From NCBI GenBank assembly GCA_964348525.1, contig CAYGCY010000003.1:7048-71047 (forward strand): a DNA stretch of 64,000 nt, read 5' to 3'. Below are positions 40,714 through 49,031 of this stretch, in pieces. The position numbers were made by a program, and so were the translations under genes. This DNA is from 12-FULL-44-12b sp964348525 (GTDB taxonomy: Bacteria > Patescibacteriota > Minisyncoccia > Phycocordibacterales > Zambryskibacteraceae). Below the pieces are notes generated by a model that had not been told where the DNA came from, searched no databases, and was given only the letters and a program-made list of their open reading frames with translations. Position 1 is the stretch's first letter. Each line of letters begins with the position of its first letter.

Positions 40714-41405
40714 GCGGGGTTAATTTTTTTTCTGAAATACAAATCCTGCAGTATTGTAAAAACATTGGAAGCGGTCCAGTATATTCCTATCACTCCACCA
40801 ATTTGCCAGGACACAATAAAAGCAATGATTGGAAACATCACTCTCATTTGAATCTTCATCATTTTGGCCATCATTTCATTTCCCAATTGAGGCTGGTTAA
40901 GGCTTGAGAGGTGTATTTGTATGTAGCTCGTGATGCCAGCAAGAAGCGCGATTATTACATTTCCATTAGATACTAGCGGTATGCCAAAGATGGTTAGGCC
41001 TATTGGACCAGGGTTTGAGACAATTCCGTATAAAAAACCGGCGTTTATTTCTGGTAGTCCTGATTTTATAAGAGTGTAATAGAGGCCGAATATTATGGGT
41101 ATTTGTATAAACAAAACCAGTATTCCTGAAAATGGGTTAGTCTTTGATTCCGAATAGGCTTCCATTATTTTCTTCGCCTGAATTTCTTTTTCGTTTGAAA
41201 ATTTCTTTTTTATTTCATCTATTTTGGGCTGGATTTTTTTCATCTCTATTTGAGAAATAAAAGCCTTTTTTGATAAGGGAAATAAAATAACCCTAACTAT
41301 AAGAGTGAATAGGATTATTATTCCGCCGGCATCAAGAAAGGGGAGGAAGTTGGCCAGTGATATAAAGATATTATAGAGTGGTTGGTGTATGAACGTTTTA
41401 AACAT
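40710..41405 (-). CDS. yidC: YidC/Oxa1 membrane protein insertase
   Basis: This inner-membrane insertase helps proteins enter or fold in the membrane. The 231 residues are short compared with proteobacterial YidC and resemble the Gram-positive form without a large periplasmic domain. Typical segments are GGIIILFTLIVRVILFPLSKKAF, the cytoplasmic KIQPKIDEIKKKF and the conserved GIYWTASNVFTILQ. It follows rnpA on the minus strand, the classical order rpmH-rnpA-yidC opposite dnaA. Confidence 0.93.
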   Translation of the reverse strand: MFKTFIHQPLYNIFISLANFLPFLDAGGIIILFTLIVRVILFPLSKKAFISQIEMKKIQPKIDEIKKKFSNEKEIQAKKIMEAYSESKTNPFSGILVLFIQIPIIFGLYYTLIKSGLPEINAGFLYGIVSNPGPIGLTIFGIPLVSNGNVIIALLAGITSYIQIHLSSLNQPQLGNEMMAKMMKIQMRVMFPIIAFIVSWQIGGVIGIYWTASNVFTILQDLYFRKKINPA

Positions 41406-41425
41406 TGCTGTATTATGCCGTTTTT

Positions 41426-41761
41426 TTAAAAATTAGTCTCTGGTCTAATTTTTTGCAAAAGGCTGATAGTTTCCGCTTCAATTTCCTCTCGGTTGCCAGT
41501 TTTATTAAATATGAAAAAAAATTGGCCCACAGGAATATCCTTAAAATTGGTTTTTACTACTCTGTAGATTAATCTTCGCTGTTTATTTCTCTCTACCGCG
41601 CTATTTATAACCTTTTTAGATACTGAGGCTCCCACCTTTACTTCCGGCGGGCTTCCTCCCAGACGGTATTTTAAAAACAATAAATTACCTCTTATGGTCT
41701 TGGCATTAGGCAAAAAGGCAATGATTTCCTTTTTTGTTAGGCGATTTGTCTTGGGCAACAT
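41426..41761 (-). CDS. rnpA: ribonuclease P protein component
   Basis: RnpA is the protein subunit that helps the RNase P RNA trim tRNA 5' ends. The 111-residue product has the diagnostic RNR-type motif in SAVERNKQRRLIYRVV, preceded by KVGASVSKKVINSA. Its ATG overlaps the rpmH stop by one base (TAATG), so the two are coupled. The matching RNA gene is not in this window. Confidence 0.93.
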   Translation of the reverse strand: MLPKTNRLTKKEIIAFLPNAKTIRGNLLFLKYRLGGSPPEVKVGASVSKKVINSAVERNKQRRLIYRVVKTNFKDIPVGQFFFIFNKTGNREEIEAETISLLQKIRPETNF

Positions 41762-41895
41762 TAAACGGTTAGTCTTTTTCGCCCTTTTCTCATGCGCCTT
41801 ACGATGGTCTTTTTGCCTCCAGGGGTCTTTTTTCTTGAAAGAAACCCGTGAGATACTTTTCTTTTTTTCTTTTTTGGTTGATAGGTTCTGGACAT
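41761..41895 (-). CDS. rpmH: 50S ribosomal protein L34
   Basis: A 44-residue frame on the minus strand begins MSRTYQPKKKKRKVSHGF and ends with KTIVRRMRKGRKRLTV. It has the usual L34 elements (TYQP-K-KKR-HGF, R-GR--L). It lies directly upstream of rnpA, with the stop and start overlapping, and diverges from dnaA. That is the conserved rpmH-rnpA-yidC order near bacterial replication origins. The gene is very small and easily missed. Confidence 0.93.
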   Translation of the reverse strand: MSRTYQPKKKKRKVSHGFLSRKKTPGGKKTIVRRMRKGRKRLTV

Positions 41896-42025
41896 TTGAT
41901 TTTTTTGTTAGTTATTGGCTATTTAATTTATACACACCATGTCCACAGATTATTACCATAATTTTTGTATTGTTTCAAGTTTACTCGCCTCACTATCAAT
42001 ATATACTTATGGGCACCTAACCCCT

Positions 42026-43360
42026 ATGGACACAAGAGACTTATGGAACGCTGTTTTAAACGAGATAGAACTAGTGGTTTCAAAAGCGACCTTTAATACT
42101 TGGTTCCGAGACACTTTTATTATAAAGAATGATGCCGGAACAATAAGCCTAGCCGTACCCAACAGTTTTGTGGAGGAATGGCTAAAAAGCAAACACCATA
42201 GCCTTATTTTGAAGCTTTTAAGAACCAACAGCGACACCATACACGCCTTGGAGTATGTAATAGCAAAAGACGACCGCCTAAGGAGAAAGGAGCGAGAAGA
42301 GAGGACGCAGAGGGACATTTTGCCCCTAGGGGAGCCTATTAATAAAGACGACAACCTTAACCCGAGATACACATTTGAGACGTTTGTGGTGGGGCCGTTT
42401 AATGAGCTGGCATTTGCCGCCACACAGGCCATACTCAAACAACCAGGCCTCATATATAACCCTCTCTTTGTCTACGGCAATACTGGACACGGGAAAACAC
42501 ACCTTATACAGGCTGTTGGAAATGCGATAAAAAACATGGACCGAAGCAAGCGTGTGTTATATGCGACCTCCGAAAAATTTGCTTCGGACATAATTACTTC
42601 AATACAAACCGGAAAAATTGCCCAGGTGAAAGACAAATATAGGGGATATGACGTTCTTGTAATGGACGACATTCAATTTGTGGCAAACAAAGACAGGACG
42701 CAGGAAGAGCTGTTTCATTTGTTTAATACCTTATACGACAACAACAAGCAGATTGTTTTTTCGTCCGACAAACATCCCAATCTTATCCCTGGACTAGAAG
42801 ATCGCTTAAAGTCTAGATTCTCTCAAGGAATGACAATAGACATTCAACCGCCTGACTTCGAATCTAGGTTGGCAATTCTCTCAAAAAAATCGGAGAGTAT
42901 GGGTTTCTGCTTGTCTAACGAAGCGGCAACATTCCTTGCGAATACCATTACTGGAAACATTAGGGAGCTCGAGGGAATCTTAAATTCAATAGTTATGCAA
43001 ACCCAGCTTAAAGCAAAAGAGCTTTCTATTAACGACATAAGAAACTTAGTAAAAAGCAACCTGAAGCCAAAGCGACTTATTTCTCCAAAGGAGGTCGTAA
43101 AAATGATTGCAGATTTTTATCGAGTAGACGAAGAAAGTATTTATGAAAAAACCAGAAGAAAGGAGATTATAAAACCTAGACAGGTGGCGATGTTTATTTT
43201 GAGGGAAGATTTTAATATTTCATACCCGTCTATTGGAGACAAGCTTGGGGGAAGAGACCACACCACGGTTATTCACTCTTGTGAAAAAATAAAGGAGGAC
43301 ATCAAGGTTGATCTCGACTTGATGGATGAAATCAATCAGCTTCGGTCAATGATTGCTTAG
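42026..43360 (+). CDS. dnaA: chromosomal replication initiator DnaA
   Basis: DnaA binds DnaA boxes and unwinds the origin. The 444 residues show the N-terminal domain (MDTRDLWNAVLNEIELVVSKATFNTWF), the Walker A GNTGHGKTHLIQAVGN, Walker B in VLVMDDIQFV, the arginine-finger region LKSRFSQGM and the C-terminal DNA-binding signature LGGRDHTTVIHSC. ATG 42026 was chosen because MDTRDLWN is the usual start. The 29 residues upstream in frame have no family character. dnaN follows after 229 bp. Confidence 0.96.
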   Translation: MDTRDLWNAVLNEIELVVSKATFNTWFRDTFIIKNDAGTISLAVPNSFVEEWLKSKHHSLILKLLRTNSDTIHALEYVIAKDDRLRRKEREERTQRDILPLGEPINKDDNLNPRYTFETFVVGPFNELAFAATQAILKQPGLIYNPLFVYGNTGHGKTHLIQAVGNAIKNMDRSKRVLYATSEKFASDIITSIQTGKIAQVKDKYRGYDVLVMDDIQFVANKDRTQEELFHLFNTLYDNNKQIVFSSDKHPNLIPGLEDRLKSRFSQGMTIDIQPPDFESRLAILSKKSESMGFCLSNEAATFLANTITGNIRELEGILNSIVMQTQLKAKELSINDIRNLVKSNLKPKRLISPKEVVKMIADFYRVDEESIYEKTRRKEIIKPRQVAMFILREDFNISYPSIGDKLGGRDHTTVIHSCEKIKEDIKVDLDLMDEINQLRSMIA

Positions 43361-43589
43361 TTCTTTTGCTGTTTATATCTTGTGGAAATACAGTGGTTTG
43401 GTGGTGGTGGAAAATGTGCAGAAATAGGGGTATGTTGTACAGGGGTTGGTTTATAAACATTACGTTAGCTGTTAAAACACAATTTCTGTAAAAAAATAAC
43501 AAAAAATATGGCTAACCATGGGTTTCAAAAAACTTTTCCACATATTCACACCCCTAATAATCATAATAGTTTTTAAATACAAAAATTAA
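43361..43589. promoter_or_regulatory. oriC: candidate replication origin in the dnaA-dnaN gap
   Basis: The A+T-rich gap holds TTTTCCACA (43534-43542), which fits the DnaA box TTWTNCACA, an overlapping near match ATATTCACA (43542-43550) and a reversed near match near 43380 (TGTGGAAAT). Position between dnaA and dnaN supports an origin. The boxes are few and imperfect, and a cleaner pair lies at 12436-12464, so this remains tentative. Confidence 0.4.
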
Positions 43590-44687
43590 ATGAAGATAGA
43601 ATGTGTAAAAGAAAAAATTCTAGATGCTGTTAACAAAGCAGATCGTTTTACAGGAAAAAATACTACGTTACCAGCTTTGTCCGGTGTTTTATTAGAAACA
43701 CAAAAACAGGAATTAATAATAAGAGCCACAAACCTTGATTTGGGTATAGAAATAAAAATACCAGCAAAAATATACAGTCCAGGAAAAGTTCTTGTTCCAA
43801 GCAATATTTTTAGTCAATTTTTAAATAACCTGAGAGGAGAAAAAAGTGTAACCCTTGAACTCAAAGGGGACACTCTCCATTTCTCATCAGAATCAGAGAG
43901 TGTGAAGTTTAAAACACTACCAGCAGAAGAATTTCCTGTCATCCCAAAGCAAGAAGCAGAAGCTTTAATAAACACAAGCGCCCAAAACATTGCACTAGGA
44001 TTAAAATCAGTTTTTTTTGCCGCATCGCCGTCTAGCATGAAGCCGGAACTATCAAGTGTTTACGTTTACGGGGACGGAAACGATCTTGTTTTTGTAGGAA
44101 CAGACTCTTTTAGACTGGCAGAAAAAAAGATAAGAATAGACGATTTGTTTGAAGGAACCTTTCTTTTACCATTCAAAAACACAAGCGAGATAATAAGAAC
44201 CCTTGATGACATAAAAGAAAAGGTTTCATTAAAAATTAGCAAAAATCAAATATCAATAGAAACCAGCAATGTCCTACTGGTTTCAAGAATTGTGGAAGGC
44301 TCATACCCAGATTATAGGCAGGTAATATACAAAGAACCCAAAACAGAAGCGGTGTTTTTGAGGGATGATTTTGAGGGGGTTATGAAATCATCCAGTACGT
44401 TTACAAATAAATTTCATCAAATCTCGATAAACATATCAGTGCCCCAAAAAATTTTTACAATATCAAGCTCAAATCAAGATACTGGGGAGTTGGTGGAAAA
44501 AATAGACGCCGCTCTTTCTGGGGAGAGTATAGAGATAAACTTCAACCACAAATATACGGCAGATGTTTTGCAGGCACTTAAAACCGATAGCTTGTCCTTT
44601 TCTTTAAACGGGTCAGGCAAGCCCGCCATTATAAAACCGGTTGGAGACAACACGTTTTTATATGTTGTCATGCCAATGAATAGATAA
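43590..44687 (+). CDS. dnaN: DNA polymerase III beta sliding clamp
   Basis: DnaN forms the ring-shaped clamp that gives DNA polymerase III its processivity. The 365 residues match the family length and the three-domain repeat. Recognisable segments include NTTLPALSGVLLE near the start, NFKYTADVLQAL-like FNHKYTADVLQALK and the C-terminal VMPMNR, close to the canonical VMPMRL. The gene follows dnaA and the putative origin. Confidence 0.95.
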   Translation: MKIECVKEKILDAVNKADRFTGKNTTLPALSGVLLETQKQELIIRATNLDLGIEIKIPAKIYSPGKVLVPSNIFSQFLNNLRGEKSVTLELKGDTLHFSSESESVKFKTLPAEEFPVIPKQEAEALINTSAQNIALGLKSVFFAASPSSMKPELSSVYVYGDGNDLVFVGTDSFRLAEKKIRIDDLFEGTFLLPFKNTSEIIRTLDDIKEKVSLKISKNQISIETSNVLLVSRIVEGSYPDYRQVIYKEPKTEAVFLRDDFEGVMKSSSTFTNKFHQISINISVPQKIFTISSSNQDTGELVEKIDAALSGESIEINFNHKYTADVLQALKTDSLSFSLNGSGKPAIIKPVGDNTFLYVVMPMNR

Positions 44688-44700
44688 CGTAGGAATAAGG

Positions 44701-44955
44701 ATGGAACCAATCTCACAACTTTTAAAAAGATTTCAGAAAATGGTTGTAATGTCGCAGTCTACCCAAGATGCTTTTAGAGACGCGTGCGAGCTTGTTTTGA
44801 AGAACGACATAGGTTTTTTTTCTTTGTCTATAAAAGGCGATAAGGTTTTTGTTCGCGCGACATCAACCACAAAAAACGCAATACTTATAAACCAAAAAAA
44901 AATTCTTTCAGAGTTTAAAATTAGGTCCGGGCTAAGTTTTTCAGAAATCAAATAA
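44701..44955 (+). CDS. small protein downstream of dnaN, possibly DciA/DUF721-related
   Basis: This 84-residue soluble protein starts 13 nt after dnaN and has an AAGG just before the ATG. The pattern of an N-terminal amphipathic helix, a short beta region (GFFSLSIKGDKVFVRAT) and ILINQKKILSEFK recalls short DUF721/DciA-type proteins found near replication genes. DciA loads the replicative helicase in bacteria lacking DnaC. The similarity is a recollection of overall pattern, not a motif match. It converges on the PBP gene at 44958. Confidence 0.6.
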   Translation: MEPISQLLKRFQKMVVMSQSTQDAFRDACELVLKNDIGFFSLSIKGDKVFVRATSTTKNAILINQKKILSEFKIRSGLSFSEIK

Positions 44956-44957
44956 CG

Positions 44958-47096
44958 CTATCTTAAACCATTCTCCTCAGCCCACCTAGTAACGCCATAT
45001 TCCCAGTTTTTAAACTGTGGATCAGCGTCTGGAAATTTTGGCATTTCTCCTCTAGGGTCATCTTTTTTTACCCAATAAAGAATCGAATGTATTCCACCAG
45101 ACAAAACCTCTTTTGTTGTTGATGTTGCAATCTGGTCTGCCAAGTCTCCGTTTGCGAGATTTGATATTCCGCCAAGCCATTTGCCACGGAGCACGGGCTT
45201 TAATGAATATGGATAATCTCTAGATACTGGCATGAAGTTCGCATCAGGAACCTTTGTTAAAATATGGTCCATAAGAGCTCTCCACATTGGTGCAACTATA
45301 AATCCCGCAACTTTTTTCTCCATGGGGGAGTTGTCATTGTTCCCGGCCCAAGCACCAACAACGACGTTTGGCGTATAGCCAATAATCCAAGCGTCTCTAT
45401 AGTCGTTGGTTGTTCCAGTTTTTACTGCCACGTCTCTATCTCCAAAAGAAAGAGCGCTGGTTTGTCCAAAGGATGGAGCGCGCGCGTCATTGTCTGATAG
45501 CACGCTAGAAACTAAAGCCGAAATCTCTTCAGAGATAATTCTTGTTGGTTTCAATCTAAAATTTTCCAAAGTATTTCCCTCAGTGTCTTTTATTTCTAAA
45601 ATTGGACTCGGCTGGTTTCTTATCCCTCCAGACGCAAAGGTTCCGTATGCGCTTGTTATTTCCAAAGGAGACACCTCGCCCCCTCCAAGTACCAAGGTAA
45701 GACCATACTGGCCCGCATCGCCGAGGCTTTCTATTCCCATGTTTCTTGCCAATGAAAGAGAATCATTTAGGCCAGCAAGATAGAGAGTTTTTACTGACGT
45801 AATGTTTATAGACTGCGCCAAGGAATCACGCATTGTTATTGGCCCTCTAAATTTGTTGTCATAGTTGTCTGGCGAGTAACAGCCGTTTTCGCTTGTAGTG
45901 TTGTTTTTGTCGCAGGCCGGAGCAAACTGCGTCTTTGCATCAAAGAGAACTGTTTCAGGCGTATAGCCCTTTATAAACGCCTCTGCGTAAACAAATGGTT
46001 TAAATGTTGACCCCGGCTGTCTATGTGAGGTTGTTATGTTGAAATTCCCATCTATTTCTTTGTCGAAATAATCTCTTGAGCCAACCATTGAAAGAATTTG
46101 TCCATTTTTTGGGTCTATTACCACAAACCCCGCATTACTTGCATTAAAGTTTTTCTGATTTTCGGTAGCGTATTCTTTGGCAATGGTCTCGGCTTTTGCT
46201 TGGATGTCGGCGTCCAATGTTGTTATCACACGCAGCCCACCATTCGCGAGCACGTCCCCACCGTATTTCTTTTCCAAATAATCAGTAACAAAAAATACAA
46301 AATGAGGAGCTCTTATGGAACTTGTTTGTTTTGGCTGAAACACCACTTTTTCTTTTTTTGCAGTGGCGTATTCGTTATCATCTATAAAACCATCCTTTTT
46401 CATTTCTTCTAGCACAAGGTTTTTCCTGTCCTCTAATCTGTCTAGATTTGCACCATACGGTGAATAAAATGTTGGTGCTTGGGGGATGGCCGCTAAATAT
46501 GCCGCCTCAGCTAGAGTAACGTCTTTTGATGATTTCGAATAAAAAGATTCTGACGCCTCCTCGACACCAAAAATATTTCCTCCGTATGGAATCTCATTAA
46601 AATACAAAGCCAATATTTCGTCCTTACTCAACACTTTTTCCAGTTTTAGTGAAAGAATAATTTCTTTTAATTTTCTGGTAATAGTTTTGTCTCTTGATAA
46701 CAGAACATTTTTTACCACTTGCTGAGTTATTGTGGAGCCCCCTTGGCTGAATCCAAGAGACGTTGTGTTTGCCAAAAATGCCCTCAAGATAGAGACTAAT
46801 CTAAAGCCCTTATGGGAATAAAAGTTTTTGTCCTCTATAGAAATGGTTGCCTTTTGTACGTATGTTGATATTTCGCTTAAAGGCACAGTTGTTCGTTTGG
46901 AGTTTTTGGATAGGTCATATAACAACACTTCGCCTGTTCGATCATATATTTTTGTAGATTGTTCAATACGTCTGGAATTTACTGACTGAAGTTCTGGAAT
47001 TGAAAGATTGGCGCCCCAAATAAGGGTTGAACCCGATATTAGGAGGATAATGCTCCCCAGTAGAAGAGTTCGAGTTCTTGTTTTATGGCTTATCAT
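44958..47096 (-). CDS. class A penicillin-binding protein (PBP1A-type)
   Basis: This bifunctional membrane-anchored enzyme polymerises and crosslinks peptidoglycan. After an N-terminal helix, the GT51 glycosyltransferase carries EDKNFYSHKG and GGSTITQQVVKN. The transpeptidase has the active-site serine in RQPGSTFKPF (SxxK), SQSIN (SxN) and VKTGTT (KTG). ATG 47096 (MISHKTRTRT) was preferred, as the longer frame upstream adds 14 unlikely residues. The last 70 residues after the transpeptidase are unassigned. With MurE-like and M23 genes nearby, it shows that this organism builds a wall. Confidence 0.94.
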   Translation of the reverse strand: MISHKTRTRTLLLGSIILLISGSTLIWGANLSIPELQSVNSRRIEQSTKIYDRTGEVLLYDLSKNSKRTTVPLSEISTYVQKATISIEDKNFYSHKGFRLVSILRAFLANTTSLGFSQGGSTITQQVVKNVLLSRDKTITRKLKEIILSLKLEKVLSKDEILALYFNEIPYGGNIFGVEEASESFYSKSSKDVTLAEAAYLAAIPQAPTFYSPYGANLDRLEDRKNLVLEEMKKDGFIDDNEYATAKKEKVVFQPKQTSSIRAPHFVFFVTDYLEKKYGGDVLANGGLRVITTLDADIQAKAETIAKEYATENQKNFNASNAGFVVIDPKNGQILSMVGSRDYFDKEIDGNFNITTSHRQPGSTFKPFVYAEAFIKGYTPETVLFDAKTQFAPACDKNNTTSENGCYSPDNYDNKFRGPITMRDSLAQSINITSVKTLYLAGLNDSLSLARNMGIESLGDAGQYGLTLVLGGGEVSPLEITSAYGTFASGGIRNQPSPILEIKDTEGNTLENFRLKPTRIISEEISALVSSVLSDNDARAPSFGQTSALSFGDRDVAVKTGTTNDYRDAWIIGYTPNVVVGAWAGNNDNSPMEKKVAGFIVAPMWRALMDHILTKVPDANFMPVSRDYPYSLKPVLRGKWLGGISNLANGDLADQIATSTTKEVLSGGIHSILYWVKKDDPRGEMPKFPDADPQFKNWEYGVTRWAEENGLR

Positions 47097-47141
47097 TGTT
47101 AAATAATACCAAACGCAGATATTTTTGTGTTGTATCAAACT

Positions 47142-47171
47142 AAAACAGCCCCGCCTTGGCGGGGCTGTTTT
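47142..47171. terminator. terminator between the PBP gene and the acidic protein gene
   Basis: AAAACAGCCCCGCC pairs with GGCGGGGCTGTTTT across a TT centre. T-runs occur on both sides. It ends the minus-strand ruvC group before the PBP gene. Confidence 0.85.
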
Positions 47172-47188
47172 AGTTTTCTTAGCAAGCG

Positions 47189-47398
47189 TTATATTATTTC
47201 GTCGCCTCTACTGAGTCCAGATGAAAACTGGTCCTCCTCTTCCTCTTCGTCGTCATCTTCGTCATCATCTAGCTCTTCATCTATTAAAGCGTCTAGCGAT
47301 TCTTCATCGCTTTCACTAACCTCTTCCTCTAACTCTTCCTCGTCAACCTCCTCTTCTGGGTTACCGAAGGAATCTTTTATTTCATCATCATCAGACAT
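47189..47398 (-). CDS. small highly acidic protein
   Basis: The 69-residue product (MSDDDEIKDSFGNP...) is almost entirely Glu, Asp and Ser, with runs of acidic residues and a short C-terminal QFSSGLSRGDEII. It has no folded domain. Start ATG 47398 was chosen over the upstream frame because the 20 additional residues are basic and unlike the rest. It follows ruvC after 70 nt. It might act as an acidic chaperone-like or inhibitory tail, but nothing in the sequence tells. Confidence 0.6.
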   Translation of the reverse strand: MSDDDEIKDSFGNPEEEVDEEELEEEVSESDEESLDALIDEELDDDEDDDEEEEEDQFSSGLSRGDEII

Positions 47399-47468
47399 AT
47401 TTTTATTTTTGGGGTAATCCCCGTACGCCTTTTTTATCAAACGGGAGGCGAATTTCAATGCCTAAATA

Positions 47469-47996
47469 TTATTTATGTGGATAGTGAATAGAGCCCTTTC
47501 TCAGACTATGTGTCACCGCCACCGCTATAGCATCAAATTCGTCGTCTAATCGCTTCTCTTTTTTTATATCTAAATCCATTGTTTTGCCAATAATAAACTC
47601 AATGTCATTTTTACTAGCCTTTCCGTAGCCAGTAATACCCAGTTTTATTTCTTGTGGGGAATATTCAAAAACATCTATACCGAATTCTCCGGCCAAGGAA
47701 AGTATGGCGCCACGTCCCTCAGCCACTTTTATCGCATTTGTTTTGTTTAGATTAAAAAACAGTTTTTCAATTGCTAATACCTCCGGTTTTAATTCATTTA
47801 TTATCCTTCGTATCTCTTTTGATATGGCATATAGTCTCTTTTCATGCGAATCCCGCCTCGAGGTTATTATGCAGGATGAATATAAAAGTTTTTCTTTTCC
47901 CCGCTCTCCGTTTATAACAGCGACACCCACTCTATCAAACCCCGGATCTACCCCCATGATTAATTGCCCGCCCGTTTTTTTTGATCTAGGAGACAT
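47469..47996 (-). CDS. ruvC: Holliday junction resolvase RuvC
   Basis: RuvC cuts four-way junctions during recombination, guided by RuvAB. The 175 residues begin with MGVDPGFDRVGVAVI, whose aspartate (D17 here) is the first of four acidic catalytic residues. A second is in LAIEKLFFN, and the last pair is in KRLDDEFDAIAVAVTH. Its start overlaps the yebC stop by 11 nt, so the two are co-translated, as in many bacteria where ruvC and yebC are neighbours. Confidence 0.95.
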   Translation of the reverse strand: MSPRSKKTGGQLIMGVDPGFDRVGVAVINGERGKEKLLYSSCIITSRRDSHEKRLYAISKEIRRIINELKPEVLAIEKLFFNLNKTNAIKVAEGRGAILSLAGEFGIDVFEYSPQEIKLGITGYGKASKNDIEFIIGKTMDLDIKKEKRLDDEFDAIAVAVTHSLRKGSIHYPHK

Positions 47997-48516
47997 TTGT
48001 AAAAATGTTTTGTACGTCGTCTAAACTATCCAAATCCTCACACACCTCCTCTAATTTTTCCTGATCATTTTCTGATATTTCAATTGGGACAGTTGGCTCA
48101 AATCCCTCATTGGTTTTTTGAAAAGCCCAAGAAGCAGATCCTGGCTGGGCTAGCTCGAGACCATTTTCTGACAGTGCGTGTTTTATTTCCTGTGCTGTTC
48201 TGTTCCTATTATCCGTAAGTGCATCTATTAAAATCGCGCACCCACCAGGCCCGTAGGTTTCGTATATTACTTGTTCCAGATTCTCTGTTTCGCCCCCGGC
48301 CCCCTTTTTTACAGCCCTTTCTATATTGTCGCTAGGCATATTTTCAGCCTTTGCTCTATCAATTACAGCCTTAAGAGATGGCGAGTTTATGTCCCCGCCA
48401 ACCTTTTTTGATTCAACAGCAATAAGACGGGCGTATTTACCAAAAATCTTTGATTTTTGGGCATCAGTTACGGCCTTCCTGTTCTTGATTTTTGACCACT
48501 TATTATGTCCCGACAT
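47986..48516 (-). CDS. yebC: YebC/PmpR family protein, short form
   Basis: YebC-family proteins act as transcription regulators or relieve ribosome stalling. The N-terminal signature MSGHNKWSKIKNRKAVTDAQKSK is exact, followed by AENMPSDNIERAVKKG and YGPGGCAILIDALTDNRNRT. At 176 residues it is about 60-70 shorter than usual, although the closing DDVQNIFTN is retained. The missing part must therefore come from the last two domains. The gene overlaps ruvC and follows tsaE. Confidence 0.92.
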   Translation of the reverse strand: MSGHNKWSKIKNRKAVTDAQKSKIFGKYARLIAVESKKVGGDINSPSLKAVIDRAKAENMPSDNIERAVKKGAGGETENLEQVIYETYGPGGCAILIDALTDNRNRTAQEIKHALSENGLELAQPGSASWAFQKTNEGFEPTVPIEISENDQEKLEEVCEDLDSLDDVQNIFTNVS

Positions 48517-48533
48517 ACTAGCTAGCTTACCGC

Positions 48534-48968
48534 TTATATGGATATTTCTCTAGTATTTTCATCAATAAATTTTAAATCCACTTGTAAAACTTTATTGGGT
48601 AAAACAGACTCCACGATGTTTGGCCACTCTACAACAATGAGGTTTTGTCTATCTTTTAGCATATCCAAAAAACCTAAGTTTAATAATTCCTCTGGGCCCT
48701 TAAGTCTATAGGCATCTATGTGTATTAATTTATGAAATTGACCAAAAGCTATCGGGTGCATGTCCATTATTAGAAAAGTTGGGCTTTTTACCCCATTTAT
48801 GCCAAGCATCTCTCCCAAAAGCTTAGTGGTGGTTGTTTTTCCGCTACCGAGATCTCCATAAAGGGCAATCACGCAGGCGCCGTCCGTTGGGAACTCCTTG
48901 GCGGTGGATAGTATTTTTTGGGCAATTTCTCTGGTGTCTTTTTCTGATCTAGAGAGGTAGCTTTTCAT
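48534..48968 (-). CDS. tsaE: tRNA threonylcarbamoyladenosine biosynthesis ATPase TsaE
   Basis: TsaE is the ATPase that assists TsaB/TsaD in making t6A37 in ANN-decoding tRNAs. The 144 residues show the P-loop LYGDLGSGKTTTTK, the TFLIMDMH switch region and HIDAYRL, then LIVVEWPNIVESVLP, all characteristic. It is the first gene of the minus-strand tsaE-yebC-ruvC group, back to back with pilB over about 60 bp. Confidence 0.94.
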   Translation of the reverse strand: MKSYLSRSEKDTREIAQKILSTAKEFPTDGACVIALYGDLGSGKTTTTKLLGEMLGINGVKSPTFLIMDMHPIAFGQFHKLIHIDAYRLKGPEELLNLGFLDMLKDRQNLIVVEWPNIVESVLPNKVLQVDLKFIDENTREISI

Positions 48969-49031
48969 GATTTTAGCTTATCAAATATTTAAAAACGCAC
49001 ACTAGATGTTCCCAAATGATACAATTTAGTT

